From: Gemmatimonadota bacterium
Lineage (GTDB): Bacteria; Gemmatimonadota; Gemmatimonadetes; Gemmatimonadales; Gemmatimonadaceae
DNA length: 12,731 nt
Assembly: GCA_003222065.1 (NCBI GenBank)
Contig: QHUV01000020.1
Location: 1 to 12,731 of the forward strand
Direction: 5' to 3'
Part shown: piece after piece, positions 1 to 7,361 of the stretch
How the letters are laid out: each line of letters starts with the position of its first letter
Numbering within the stretch: position 1 is the first letter of the stretch
Notes under the pieces: model-generated
Database searches by the model: none
The model's input: only the letters and a program-made list of their open reading frames with translations
Told to the model about the DNA's origin: nothing
Translations under genes and position numbers: made by a program

Positions 1-2
1 AG

Positions 3-932
3 GAAGTGGCGCGGCCCCTCATCACCGATGGCGAGGTCGCCGACGTGCTGCGATCCGCTATGGGCGAGCGAGCGCCTGATGAGATCATGGCGCTGATCCG
101 CGGCGTGAGCCGGAGCCCGTTACAGCGGCTCATCTCCGGCTCGCTCGATCTCGACAAGCTGGACTATCTGCGGCGCGACGCCTTCATGTGCGGCGTCCCG
201 TACGGCGAGATCGACGTCGACCGGCTCGTGAATTCGTTGACGATCGTCGAGACGCCCGATGGCCGGCAGATCGGCATTGTCGAAAAAGGACTATCGGCAC
301 TCGAGTCGCTGCTCTTTGCACGCTATCAGATGTACCGAAATGTGTACTGGCACCACGCGGTCCGCAGCGCGACAGCGATGTACAAGCGCCTTGTCGACGA
401 CGCGATGAACGCCGGATCGCTCGACGCAGCGGCGCTCGCCGCGTTCACCGACGAAGGTCTGCTCCATGATCTGGCTCGACGTGCGCCGAGCCCACTCCTC
501 GGCGCCTTACGAGAGCGGCGGTTATTCAAGCGCGCCTTTCAGTGTCCGGCCGGCGACCTTCCACCGGACGTCGCCGAGTGGATTGCCGACGATCCCGCTC
601 TCACGCGTCGCGTCGAGGACGCGCTCGCCGCCGAGTTGGGGCTCGCCGCCGGAGAGGTGCTCCTCGACTATCCGACGAAGACGCAGATGCTCGGCCTCGA
701 CATGCCCGTGCAGCGCCGAAATGGCGACGTCTTCCGCCTAACGGCCGAGGGCGAAGGCGGCATCAACCTGCCGAAGCTCGCCGAGGAATTCTACCGGTCC
801 GCGCGCTGGCTTCGCGTCTTCGTGCGTCGCCCGGTAGAACTGCAGCGCCGCTCCGTACTCGCCCTCGCAGCAAGGCCGCGCGAGGAAGTGAAATCACTTC
901 TCGACCGCGGATGTCTATTGCTCGCGAGGTGA
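3..932 (+). CDS. HD-superfamily dNTP phosphohydrolase-like protein, C-terminal part (5' truncated by window edge)
   Basis: The frame is open from the window's left edge. The GTG at 6 is probably internal, because the segment resembling the 'LDADRMDYLLRD' region of COG1078/YwfO-type HD phosphohydrolases (here LDLDKLDYLRRDAFMCG, then PYGEIDVDRLV) lies only about 47 residues in. In full-length relatives it follows the catalytic HD domain. The metal-binding H...HD motifs must therefore lie upstream and cannot be checked. After this segment come the helical region FARYQMYRNVYWHHAVRSA and a basic C-terminal part. Characterised relatives are SAMHD1-like dNTP triphosphohydrolases that cut dNTPs to nucleoside and triphosphate in the cytoplasm; this role is inferred from family. 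The gene ends at TGA 930-932, 6 nt before a hairpin. The next gene converges on it. Confidence 0.85.
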   Translation, partial: EVARPLITDGEVADVLRSAMGERAPDEIMALIRGVSRSPLQRLISGSLDLDKLDYLRRDAFMCGVPYGEIDVDRLVNSLTIVETPDGRQIGIVEKGLSALESLLFARYQMYRNVYWHHAVRSATAMYKRLVDDAMNAGSLDAAALAAFTDEGLLHDLARRAPSPLLGALRERRLFKRAFQCPAGDLPPDVAEWIADDPALTRRVEDALAAELGLAAGEVLLDYPTKTQMLGLDMPVQRRNGDVFRLTAEGEGGINLPKLAEEFYRSARWLRVFVRRPVELQRRSVLALAARPREEVKSLLDRGCLLLAR

Positions 933-933
933 C

Positions 934-961
934 AAAAAGGCCCGCCAGTTTCCGGCGGGCC
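934..961 (-). terminator. Intrinsic terminator between convergent genes
   Basis: An 8-bp perfect GC stem, ggcccgcc (939-946) with ggcgggcc (954-961), encloses a 7-nt loop. It is flanked at 934-938 by five A on the plus strand. Read on the minus strand this is a stem followed by TTTTT, so the strong orientation serves the minus-strand hydrolase gene that ends at 1069. The hairpin also begins 6 nt after the plus-strand HD gene stop, so it may act on both. On the plus side no T-run follows the stem. Confidence 0.75.
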
Positions 962-1054
962 CCAGTGAGACGCATGGCGAGAGGAGCAGGAGTGAGCGCA
1001 ACGCGCGAGCGACTTCGAATAAGCTTGCCGCGAGTGCCAGCGAGCAGCGGCCGT

Positions 1055-1106
1055 CGCCGCGGCCTACGCTAACGTTTGGGTAAAAACGTTAGCGTAGGCC
1101 GCGGCG
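1055..1106. repeat. Perfect 23-bp inverted repeat overlapping the hydrolase stop codon
   Basis: The left arm at 1055-1077 (begins cgccgcggcc, ends gctaacgttt) and the right arm at 1084-1106 (begins aaacgttagc, ends ggccgcggcg) are exact reverse complements. They are separated by the 6-nt loop gggtaa (1078-1083). The repeat contains the minus-strand TAG stop (1071-1069) and the last codons of the hydrolase. Neither side has a T-run, so it does not look like a classical terminator. It could be a 3'-end mRNA-stabilising hairpin, a protein-binding palindrome, or the scar of an inverted duplication. Confidence 0.9.
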
Positions 1107-2732
1107 CTGGCTGAATCAGTTTTACCGTCTTGACAACGCCATTCGCCATCTCGTACTCGAGGAAGAACCCGGCCGGCACGTTGGCACCGGTCATCCGGAA
1201 TCGCGTCGGCGAATCGGCGAGTAACGTGTACACCGGCTGGCCGGGTACAGTGAGCTTCAGGTCGCCGTCGTACGCGACTTCGATCGAGAGGGCCGGCATC
1301 TCGGATACAAATGTGCCGGTGAGCTTCCCCGCGTCGCTCGCGGCGAGGGTGATCTTGCGCGTCGTATCGGCCGCGTCGGGCTTGCGGCCGAATGATCCGA
1401 TGCCCTCGAAGTCGACGCTGTGCACCTTGCCATCGGCGCCTAACGCGAATGTCACGAACGTCTGGCCAAGCGCCCGGCTGTGCCAACGCGCGCGGAATGT
1501 GTCGAAGTGCCAGTGCTCGAGCTCTCCGTCGTACAGCGTGCCGTACGTCATCCGCAGCGTACCGTTCTCCAATCGGATCGTCGCGTCACCGTACATGCTG
1601 TCGCTGTAGACCCCCGCATACCGATCGAGCGCCAACGACGGCTTCGTGTCGGGAACGCGCTGCGCGAGGCGCTTCTGCTGCGCTTCCTTCGCCTGCGCCC
1701 GTGCCTTGTCGAAGGTCTTCCGATATTCGCCGTTCCAATCGCGGGCCGGCTCGTTCAGGAGCCCGTCGAGGACACGGTATAGCGCGATCGACGGAACGGG
1801 TGAGCCATTGGCATTCGTCAGGATCACCATGCCAATCTTCTCCTCCGGCATCACGGCCACCATCGCGCTCATGCCGTCGATGTTGCCGCCATGCTGATCG
1901 AGCTCGCGGCCGCGGTAGTCTCCAAGGAACCAACCCATTCCGTAGGCGTTGAGATGCGTATACGGATTGAGCTGCCGGGCATCCGGGCCGACGGGAATGA
2001 CCATCTGCGCGGTGTGCGTCTCGCCGAGTGCGGACGCGCTTACCAGCGGTTTGCCGCCGTCATGCCTAACGGGCCGAAAATTCTCTCGCGCACGAGGTCG
2101 TCCCACGGCTTGCCGGCGGCGTGGGCCGCTGCCTGTCCGGCGGCCAGGTACATGATGTTCTGATAGCCGAAGTGGGAGCGCACGCTCCACGTCGGCTTGA
2201 GAAAGCGCACGCGCCGCAAGATTTCATCGCGATTGTAGTCGGTCGCGTACCACATCAGGTCTCCCCGCGCCAGGCCACTGCGATGCGTCAACAGATCGCG
2301 AACGGTCAACTCGCGCGAGACGTACGGATCGTACATCTGAACATCGGGGAGGTACGCGGTGGCGGGATCGTCCCATCGCATCTTGCCCTGGTCGACGAGC
2401 ATGGCGACGAGCGTCGCCGTAAACGCTTTCGACGCGGAGCCGATCGCGAAGAGCGTATGCTCATCGACCGGCTCGGCGTTGCCCATCGTGCGTGTGCCGT
2501 AACCCTTCATGAGCACGATCGAATCGTTCTTGACGACGGCAATCGCGAGCCCGGGAACCTTCCAGTCCTGCATCGCCTGCGCGATGTACTGGTCGAAGCC
2601 GGCGAGCGGAGCCTTTGGCGTCGTTTTGTCCGTCGGTGCTTGCTTCCCAGACGGCTTTTGAGCGAGCGCGGGCGCGGCGGACGAGAGTGTAGCAAGGGCG
2701 AGCGTGGCTCGCACCAAATAGCGGGTGAGCAT
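1069..2732 (-). pseudogene. Secreted serine beta-lactamase-like hydrolase (class C / DUF3471 type), frameshifted
   Basis: Two overlapping minus-strand frames make up one gene. The N-terminal frame (2732-2040) begins MLTRYLVRA with a signal peptide (likely cut after ALA, residue 24). It carries the catalytic SxxK motif SASK (residues 99-102) and the YxN motif YQN (190-192), then ends 'PLGMTAANRW-stop'. The C-terminal frame (genuine from about 2043 to 1069) resumes with VSASALGET. It holds the third active-site motif as QHGGNIDGM and a C-terminal beta-rich region (LDRYAGVYSDSMYGDATI) typical of DUF3471. The frames differ by -1, so one base appears lost around 2041-2060 and the active-site motifs are split between two frames. 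GAGG lies 7 nt before the ATG. The intact family contains penicillin-binding-protein-like esterases and peptidases in the periplasm; the substrate is unknown. A sequencing error rather than a true mutation is possible. Confidence 0.8.
2041..2060 (-). other. Frameshift site in the beta-lactamase-like gene
   Basis: On the minus strand the N-terminal frame reads ...GMT AAN RW then TAA. The frame one base back reads ...KPLVSASALGE and continues the family similarity. The junction must lie between the Thr codon (2060-2058) and the Val codon (2043-2041). No canonical X XXY YYZ slippery heptamer is present, so programmed -1 frameshifting is not supported. Insertion of one base would restore a gene of roughly 550 codons. 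Confidence 0.75.
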
Positions 2733-2778
2733 GTGGGTACCTCGGGAGGGAGTCGATCGCGGCGCGCTAATATTGCGC

Positions 2779-2796
2779 TTCGCGCACAGGCGCGAA
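2779..2796. repeat. Small inverted repeat between the 62-aa gene and the hydrolase gene
   Basis: ttcgcgc (2779-2785) and gcgcgaa (2790-2796) pair perfectly around the loop acag. It sits in the 83-nt gap after the signalling operon and before the hydrolase start. An AT-rich core, aatatt, flanked by gcgc copies lies just to its left (about 2766-2780). It may be a weak terminator or an operator. No T-run follows, so the role is open. Confidence 0.35.
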
Positions 2797-2815
2797 AGCT
2801 CCTCCTTCCACCGCG

Positions 2816-3004
2816 CTATCGCACCTCTGGTTCCGGCATGCGCTCGCGTCCACGTGCTTCGGCGAGCTTTCTCGCGATCCCGCGATAGAACGCAGCGTCG
2901 TCGCGACGTCCCTCCTCATCCAGACTGAAGGCGGCGCGCTCGAGCGCGTAGAGGATGTTGCCGAGGTAGAGTTGAGCGACGTTGGCGACGGTCTCGTCGC
3001 TCAT
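2816..3004 (-). CDS. Small protein of unknown function, translationally coupled to the PP2C phosphatase
   Basis: This encodes 62 residues, MSDETVANVAQLYLGNILYA... to the C-terminus, and I recognise no family. It is charged and looks almost wholly alpha-helical, with two probable amphipathic helices (about residues 5-28 and 30-50) and a proline-containing tail. There is no signal peptide, membrane segment or cysteine pair. Its ATG (3004-3002) overlaps the TGA of the phosphatase (3003-3001) as ATGA, with no Shine-Dalgarno of its own, which points to termination-reinitiation coupling. It is the last of a three-gene minus-strand run: FHA protein, phosphatase, this. By context it may be an adaptor or regulator of the phosphatase or FHA protein; that is inference. 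The ATGA overlap and operon position argue that it is real rather than a chance ORF. Confidence 0.7.
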   Translation of the reverse strand: MSDETVANVAQLYLGNILYALERAAFSLDEEGRRDDAAFYRGIARKLAEARGRERMPEPEVR

Positions 3005-3801
3005 GGCGTACGCGGCTGGGTCGCCATCGGGCCCGTCGGCGTCTCCGATCGCGGCCCGTCGACATCCGCGACCTCGACCACGATCGCCGTGATGTTGTCG
3101 AGCCCACCACGACCGTTCGCCTCGGAGATCAGCGCGTGCACCTTACGGTCCGGGGTCGCGCGCGAGATCAGCAGCGTCTGGAGGCGCCGGTCATCCACCA
3201 TGCCCGTGAGTCCGTCGCTGGCGACGAGGAAGACATCGCCGACCTTTACCTCGCCACGATACGTGTCCGGCTCGACGTCCTGGCTCGCGCCCACGCATCG
3301 CGTAATGACATTGCTGTACGGGTGATAGCGGGCCTGCTCAGGCGTCAGAAAGCCGGCGTCGACCTGCTCCTGCACGTAGGAATGATCCTTCGTGAGCTGT
3401 ATCAGGGCACCGTCGCGGAGAAGATAGACGCGCGAATCGCCGACCTGGCCGATGAGATAGCGGCGGCCGGCGATGATGAGCACCGACACCGTCGTGCCCA
3501 TGCCTTGTTTGTCGACTTCGATGAGCGTTCGCTCATGAATGGCGCGATTGGCCGTCTTGAGCGACTCCGTGACGCGCCGCTCGACGCCGTTCGTCTCGAG
3601 ATCGCGGAGCTCCGTCAGCTCGCGATGGACGATCTGTACGGCCATTTCACTGGCGACTTCGCCCGCGGCGTGGCCCCCCATACCGTCGGCAACGATGAAG
3701 AGGCCGCGTTGCGGGTCCGCCTCAGCCGCGAAATTGTCTTCGTTGCCGGAGCGGATCATCCCGACATCGGTCCGAGCAGCATGAAGCAGACGCACTATCA
3801 A
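3001..3801 (-). CDS. PP2C-family Ser/Thr protein phosphatase (Stp/PrpC type)
   Basis: A cytoplasmic Mn/Mg-dependent phosphatase that removes phosphate from Ser/Thr of proteins, usually opposing Hanks-type kinases. All PPM motifs are visible: RSGNEDN (17-23), VADGMGGHAAGE (37-48, metal-binding Asp39), GMGTT (100-104), GDSRVYLLRDG (121-131), LTKDHS (136-141), LVASDGLTG (192-200, Asp196) and GGLDNITAIVVEV (232-244, Asp235 metal ligand). At 266 residues it has the usual single-domain length plus a short Pro/Thr-rich tail, and no membrane anchor. The most upstream start is TTG at 3801-3799; GTG at 3795-3793 is an alternative that loses two residues. AAGAG lies 8 nt before the TTG. It begins 4 nt after the FHA gene stop and overlaps the next gene by ATGA, so the three are clearly one operon. 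Confidence 0.95.
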   Translation of the reverse strand: MIVRLLHAARTDVGMIRSGNEDNFAAEADPQRGLFIVADGMGGHAAGEVASEMAVQIVHRELTELRDLETNGVERRVTESLKTANRAIHERTLIEVDKQGMGTTVSVLIIAGRRYLIGQVGDSRVYLLRDGALIQLTKDHSYVQEQVDAGFLTPEQARYHPYSNVITRCVGASQDVEPDTYRGEVKVGDVFLVASDGLTGMVDDRRLQTLLISRATPDRKVHALISEANGRGGLDNITAIVVEVADVDGPRSETPTGPMATQPRTP

Positions 3802-3805
3802 CTCG

Positions 3806-5242
3806 TCAGCTCTTCAAGAGGTAGAAGGCAGTCGCGGCGGCGGCAATCAATATCGCGATCCAGGTCCAGACGGAAATACCGCGTCGCTCCGGCGCCGCCG
3901 GCGCCGGCTTCGCGGTCACACTCGGCCTCGGCTCGCGCGGCGGCAACTTGCTGCGATCGATCGGCATCGAGGCGATCGCGCGGGTGCTTTTCGCAGCAGG
4001 CACCGGAATGTCGGCTGGCCGAAACGTGAGCTTCACGCCGCCGAAACGCACGTCCGGTGCACCATCCAGGCGTCGTTCGTGAGTCGTAAGTCGCGAACCG
4101 CCGACGTACGTTCCATTCGTCGATCCGAGGTCGATCAAATACCATCCGTCGTCGCGGCGCTGCAGCTTCGCGTGGGTGTCCGAGACGCTGTCGTCATCAA
4201 TGACGATGTCATTGTGCGCTCCACGCCCAACGTGGGCGAGCGGCACCCGCACCTCGAAGCGAGTTCCACGGGCGACGCCCTCGTTGATCACTTCGAGCAC
4301 GGCGAGGACAGGGCGCGTATCGGGCGCCGACGGGCGGGACGCCGGCGTGTCCGGCACCGCCGGAATGAGGTCCGTCGCATCTGCGCCGGCGCCGCTTGGC
4401 GTGCTGTCGGCAGCGCGCACGGTTGGCCCCTTCTCGGCTGCGCTCGCGATCGGCGCGGCCGGCGCGGCCGGCGCGGGCGTGTCGACTACCGCAGCAAGCG
4501 CCGGTGCCGTCGCTTGCGCGTCCTTTGACGGCGCCGGTGTCGGGGGGGCCGTTGGCGGCGCCGGCATCGTCGCCGCGGGCATCGATCCCGAGATCATGAC
4601 GTCGGCGTAGAAGCGAAACTCCTCCGAGCCCACGCGAACCACGTCGGATCGTGACAGGACCTGCGACTGCAGCACACGCACACCATTCACGTACACGCCG
4701 TTCGTGCTGTGGTCGTGGATGAGATAGCCGCGTTCCGATGGAACGATCTCCGCGTGACGCCGCGAGACTTCATTTTGCGCGACGACGACCTCCGAGCTCG
4801 CATCGCGTCCGATCGTGATGCCGCGTTCAGGCACGATGTATTCCTTTCCGTCAACGAGCGAAACGAGCCGCCCGCCCGATCCAATCGTCGCACGCGGTGC
4901 GCCGGCCCGTTTCTCGAGTATCGATCGCGCCTCGTCGTGCATGACGTGGCGCGTCGTGCCGCCTTTCGCGTCTTCAGCGTAAAAGAGCTCCCGGCCACCG
5001 ACCTCGATCTTGTCCCCGTGCATCAGCGGCGTCGGCTCGGCGCCAAGCAGGACCCCATTCACTCTCACAGGAGAATTTCCCCTGCGCTGGATGACGCTAT
5101 GACCGCTCGAAAGGTCGATCACTGCCTGTGTACCGATGCCGTCGTCGTCGGATATCCGAATGTCGACGTCAGCACCGCCACCGAGCCGCGTCTGGCCGGA
5201 CCCAAGCGAGTGTTGACGATCATTGATTCGGAGGACCGGCAT
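3806..5242 (-). CDS. Triple-FHA-domain protein with C-terminal membrane anchor
   Basis: A 478-residue phosphothreonine-reader protein. Residues 1-90 look like a degenerate FHA domain: the fold pattern and VNGVLLG are present, but the GR and SxxH signatures are not. Residues 120-215 form a canonical FHA domain (GRDASSE 145-151, VSRRHAEI 159-166, HDHSTNGVYVNG 176-187). A long Ala/Pro-rich linker follows (about 216-310). A second canonical FHA domain spans 311-410 (VGRGAHNDIVIDD 338-350, SVSDTHAKL 352-360, LIDLGSTNGTYVGG 369-382). A basic Pro-rich stretch then leads to a single transmembrane helix (458-476, VWTWIAILIAAAATAFYLL) at the extreme C-terminus. There is no signal peptide, so it should be tail-anchored with the FHA domains in the cytoplasm. 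It likely docks phosphorylated kinases or their substrates at the membrane. It is the first gene of the FHA-PP2C-small protein operon. ATG at 5242-5240; no clear ribosome-binding site. Confidence 0.9.
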   Translation of the reverse strand: MPVLRINDRQHSLGSGQTRLGGGADVDIRISDDDGIGTQAVIDLSSGHSVIQRRGNSPVRVNGVLLGAEPTPLMHGDKIEVGGRELFYAEDAKGGTTRHVMHDEARSILEKRAGAPRATIGSGGRLVSLVDGKEYIVPERGITIGRDASSEVVVAQNEVSRRHAEIVPSERGYLIHDHSTNGVYVNGVRVLQSQVLSRSDVVRVGSEEFRFYADVMISGSMPAATMPAPPTAPPTPAPSKDAQATAPALAAVVDTPAPAAPAAPIASAAEKGPTVRAADSTPSGAGADATDLIPAVPDTPASRPSAPDTRPVLAVLEVINEGVARGTRFEVRVPLAHVGRGAHNDIVIDDDSVSDTHAKLQRRDDGWYLIDLGSTNGTYVGGSRLTTHERRLDGAPDVRFGGVKLTFRPADIPVPAAKSTRAIASMPIDRSKLPPREPRPSVTAKPAPAAPERRGISVWTWIAILIAAAATAFYLLKS

Positions 5243-5350
5243 CTAGTTGCGCTGGCGCGGCGGACGAGGTGGGACGGCAGAAACTACCCCAGCCCCCCCG
5301 ACGCTCGCAAGCGGCGCAAAATGCGTCAGTTGGCGCGTTGCGCGCATGCA

Positions 5351-7222
5351 TCACATTCCGCCCGCGAGCGCACGAGTCGTCTCCGTGCGCAACCTGGCCG
5401 CGCCCGTCTGCAGCCGATAAAGGCGCTCGTACAATCCCTCCCTTGCCATCAATTGCCGATGCGTGCCGCGTTCGCGCACCTGGCCATGATGCAGCACGAG
5501 AATCTCGTCGGCGTTGACAATCGTGCTCAAACGATGCGCGATCGCGATTGTCGTCCGACCGCTCATCAGCACCGCGAGCGCGCGTTGGATTTCGGCTTCG
5601 ATCTCGCTGTCCACCGCGCTCGTCGCCTCATCCAGAACCAAGAGCGCCGGATCGGCCGCGATCGCACGCGCAAACGAGAGCAGCTGGCGTTCGCCGACGC
5701 TGATCGACGCACCGCGCTCGCCTAACACATGCGCGTACCCCCCAGGGAGCCCTCGAATTATTCGATCGGCTCCGACGCGTGCCGCGGCGGCCGCCACCTG
5801 CTCTTCTTTCAGCGGGTTGGAGAGACGGATGTTGCTCGTGATGTCCCCCGCGAAGAGAAAAATGTCCTGCTGCACATAACCGATCAGCGCGCGCAGCTCG
5901 CCGACGGGAATTTCGCGGATGTCAACGCCATTCACGGTGATCCGCCCGCGCTGCGGATCGTAGAATCGGAGCAGCAGATTCACGATCGTCGTCTTCCCTG
6001 CTCCCGTGTGACCGACGAGCGCCACCGTCTGTCCCGGCGCGGCGCGGAAGCTCACCCCCTTGAGCACCCACTCCGGTGTGCGTTCACCGGTGCCGCCAGC
6101 GCGTGCTACGTGTGCGATGTCGTACGCAAACCACACGTCGTGAAATTCCACGGTCACCTTGCTCGCGACCGCTCGCGGCGTTCGCAAGACCGATGTTCGC
6201 TCGGCCGAAACGGCGATCGGCGTGTCGAGCAACTTGAAGATGCGCTCCGATGCCGCCATCGCCTGCTGCAGCATGTTGTACTTGTCCGAGAGATCCTGCA
6301 GCGGATCGAAGAAGCGCCTGACGAGTTGCAGGAACGCCGCCACCGTGCCGACGGTGAGGGCGCCGATCTCGACGCGCCGCGCGCCGGCCACGATCAAGCT
6401 CGCCAGTGCCACTGTCGTAAGAATCTCGATCGCCGGGAAATACAAGGCGTACACGCGAATGGACTTGAGGTGCGCGTCCAAGTGATCGCGATTGAGCGCA
6501 TCGAACCGCGCCGCCTCGTCGCGCTCGCGGCCGAATAGCTGCACGATGCGCATCCCCGTGATATGCTCTTGGACATAGGCATTGATGCGCGCAAGCCGAG
6601 TCCGGATCTCTCGATAGGCGGACCGCACTGAGCGCTGGAAGATGCTCGATGTCATCCACACGAAAGGAATCACCGCAAACGACGCGACCGCGAGCCGCCA
6701 GTCGGTAATGATCATCAGCACGCTGATCGCGATGAGCGTGAACAGGTCGCCCATGCCCGAGACGACTCCCGCCGTGAACAGCTCATTGAGTGATTCCACA
6801 TCGGAGGTCACGCGCGTTATCAGGCGCCCGACCGGATTTCGATCGAAGAACGCGATGGGCAGCTCTTGAAGGCGCGCGAAGAGCTCGTGTCTCAGATCAC
6901 GCATGACGCGCTGGCCGAGGAGGCTGGTGAGCAGTGTCTCGCCATACGACGCTGCGAACGAGAGCGCCAACGCCGCGCCAAACAGCATCGCCATGCGGCC
7001 CGCTGCCGCGACGTCGCGGGCCGGCAGTGCGACATCGATCACACGCTGCGTAAGCAAAGGTCCGACAAGCTGCAGCAGCCCTTCGATCGCCAGCAGGCTC
7101 AGCGACGCCGCGACGAGCAATCGATAGGGCCCAGCATAACGAATCAGCCGGCGCATTAGTCGACTGTCGTACGCTTTGCCGAGGGCCTCTTCCTCATGGT
7201 ATTCGGTGACCGGCGACGACAT
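5351..7222 (-). CDS. ABC exporter, fused transmembrane and ATPase domains (MsbA/YheH-like)
   Basis: A 623-residue half-transporter that exports lipid-like or drug-like substrates after dimerising; the substrate cannot be told from sequence. The transmembrane domain covers about residues 25-320 (helices near 34-54, 76-96, 155-172, 178-192, 262-280), with the coupling-helix region ERDEAARFDALNRDHLDA. The ATPase domain covers 355-610: Walker A GHTGAGKT (404-411), Q-loop VQQDIFLF (450-457), signature ISVGERQLLSFARA (507-520), Walker B LLVLDEATSAVDS (527-539, catalytic Glu532 present) and H-loop AHRLST (His563). The signature has Val for the first Gly, common in this subfamily, and Glu where Gln is usual. 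A loop, HVARAGGTGERTPEW (371-385), is inserted before the first core strand. ATG at 7222-7220. It lies 108 nt upstream of the FHA gene on the same strand. A partner half-transporter is not in the window. Confidence 0.93.
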   Translation of the reverse strand: MSSPVTEYHEEEALGKAYDSRLMRRLIRYAGPYRLLVAASLSLLAIEGLLQLVGPLLTQRVIDVALPARDVAAAGRMAMLFGAALALSFAASYGETLLTSLLGQRVMRDLRHELFARLQELPIAFFDRNPVGRLITRVTSDVESLNELFTAGVVSGMGDLFTLIAISVLMIITDWRLAVASFAVIPFVWMTSSIFQRSVRSAYREIRTRLARINAYVQEHITGMRIVQLFGRERDEAARFDALNRDHLDAHLKSIRVYALYFPAIEILTTVALASLIVAGARRVEIGALTVGTVAAFLQLVRRFFDPLQDLSDKYNMLQQAMAASERIFKLLDTPIAVSAERTSVLRTPRAVASKVTVEFHDVWFAYDIAHVARAGGTGERTPEWVLKGVSFRAAPGQTVALVGHTGAGKTTIVNLLLRFYDPQRGRITVNGVDIREIPVGELRALIGYVQQDIFLFAGDITSNIRLSNPLKEEQVAAAAARVGADRIIRGLPGGYAHVLGERGASISVGERQLLSFARAIAADPALLVLDEATSAVDSEIEAEIQRALAVLMSGRTTIAIAHRLSTIVNADEILVLHHGQVRERGTHRQLMAREGLYERLYRLQTGAARLRTETTRALAGGM

Positions 7223-7278
7223 TGTCGTAAGGTAACGGGCACCGAGAACAGCTTAAATCACCCTTCAGTCCGTCTGCA

Positions 7279-7304
7279 ACCAGCGTCGCCGGAGCGACGC
7301 TGGT
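7279..7304. repeat. 11-bp hairpin in the divergent intergenic region
   Basis: accagcgtcgc (7279-7289) and gcgacgctggt (7294-7304) are exact reverse complements around the 4-nt loop cgga. It lies in the 139-nt divergent gap between the ABC exporter (minus) and the first GlsB-like gene (plus). A second, competing pairing exists between gcaacc (7276-7281) and ggttgc (7310-7315), followed by tttt (7317-7320). It could be an operator for one or both genes or a structured 5' leader. It is not placed as a normal terminator for any seen gene. Confidence 0.5.
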
Positions 7305-7349
7305 ACATCGGTTGCGTTTTCCGAGGCCGCAGTCATACCCCCAATTTTT

Positions 7350-7356
7350 GGAGGAG
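7350..7356 (+). promoter_or_regulatory. Strong Shine-Dalgarno of the first GlsB-like gene
   Basis: ggaggag lies 5 nt before the ATG at 7362. It is the clearest ribosome-binding site in the window. Most neighbouring genes (second GlsB-like gene, uvrA, FHA protein, ABC exporter) have weak or no such site, so this small gene is probably highly translated. Confidence 0.85.
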
Positions 7357-7361
7357 ACGAT

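Noticed and set aside
542-1072. Plus-strand ORF overlapping the end of the HD gene
   Set aside because: It is an Arg-rich out-of-frame translation that runs through the terminator hairpin.
2040-2070. Programmed -1 frameshift in the hydrolase gene
   Set aside because: The frames are in the -1 relation, but there is no X XXY YYZ heptamer and no clear downstream stem; mutation or sequencing error is simpler.
2121-2888. Plus-strand ORF of 255 codons opposite the hydrolase N-terminal half
   Set aside because: The minus strand carries the signal peptide, SxxK and YxN motifs; the plus frame is a shadow.
3136-4029. Long plus-strand ORF (297 codons) opposite the phosphatase and FHA genes
   Set aside because: It is antisense to well-motifed PP2C and FHA genes; its translation is Arg/Ala-rich without recognisable motifs, as expected from high-GC shadow frames.
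5272-5310. Promoter for the FHA operon in the gap after the ABC exporter
   Set aside because: On the minus strand TTGCGA and TAGTTT are about 17 nt apart, but both are weak matches and the C/G-rich spacer is ambiguous; not strong enough to list.
4709-5725. Plus-strand ORF of 338 codons across the FHA-ABC gene junction
   Set aside because: It covers parts of two clear minus-strand genes and the gap between them; no domain is visible.
5729-6538. Plus-strand ORF of 269 codons inside the ABC exporter
   Set aside because: It is antisense to the exporter's ATPase and transmembrane coding region; the translation is His/Arg-rich with no motif.
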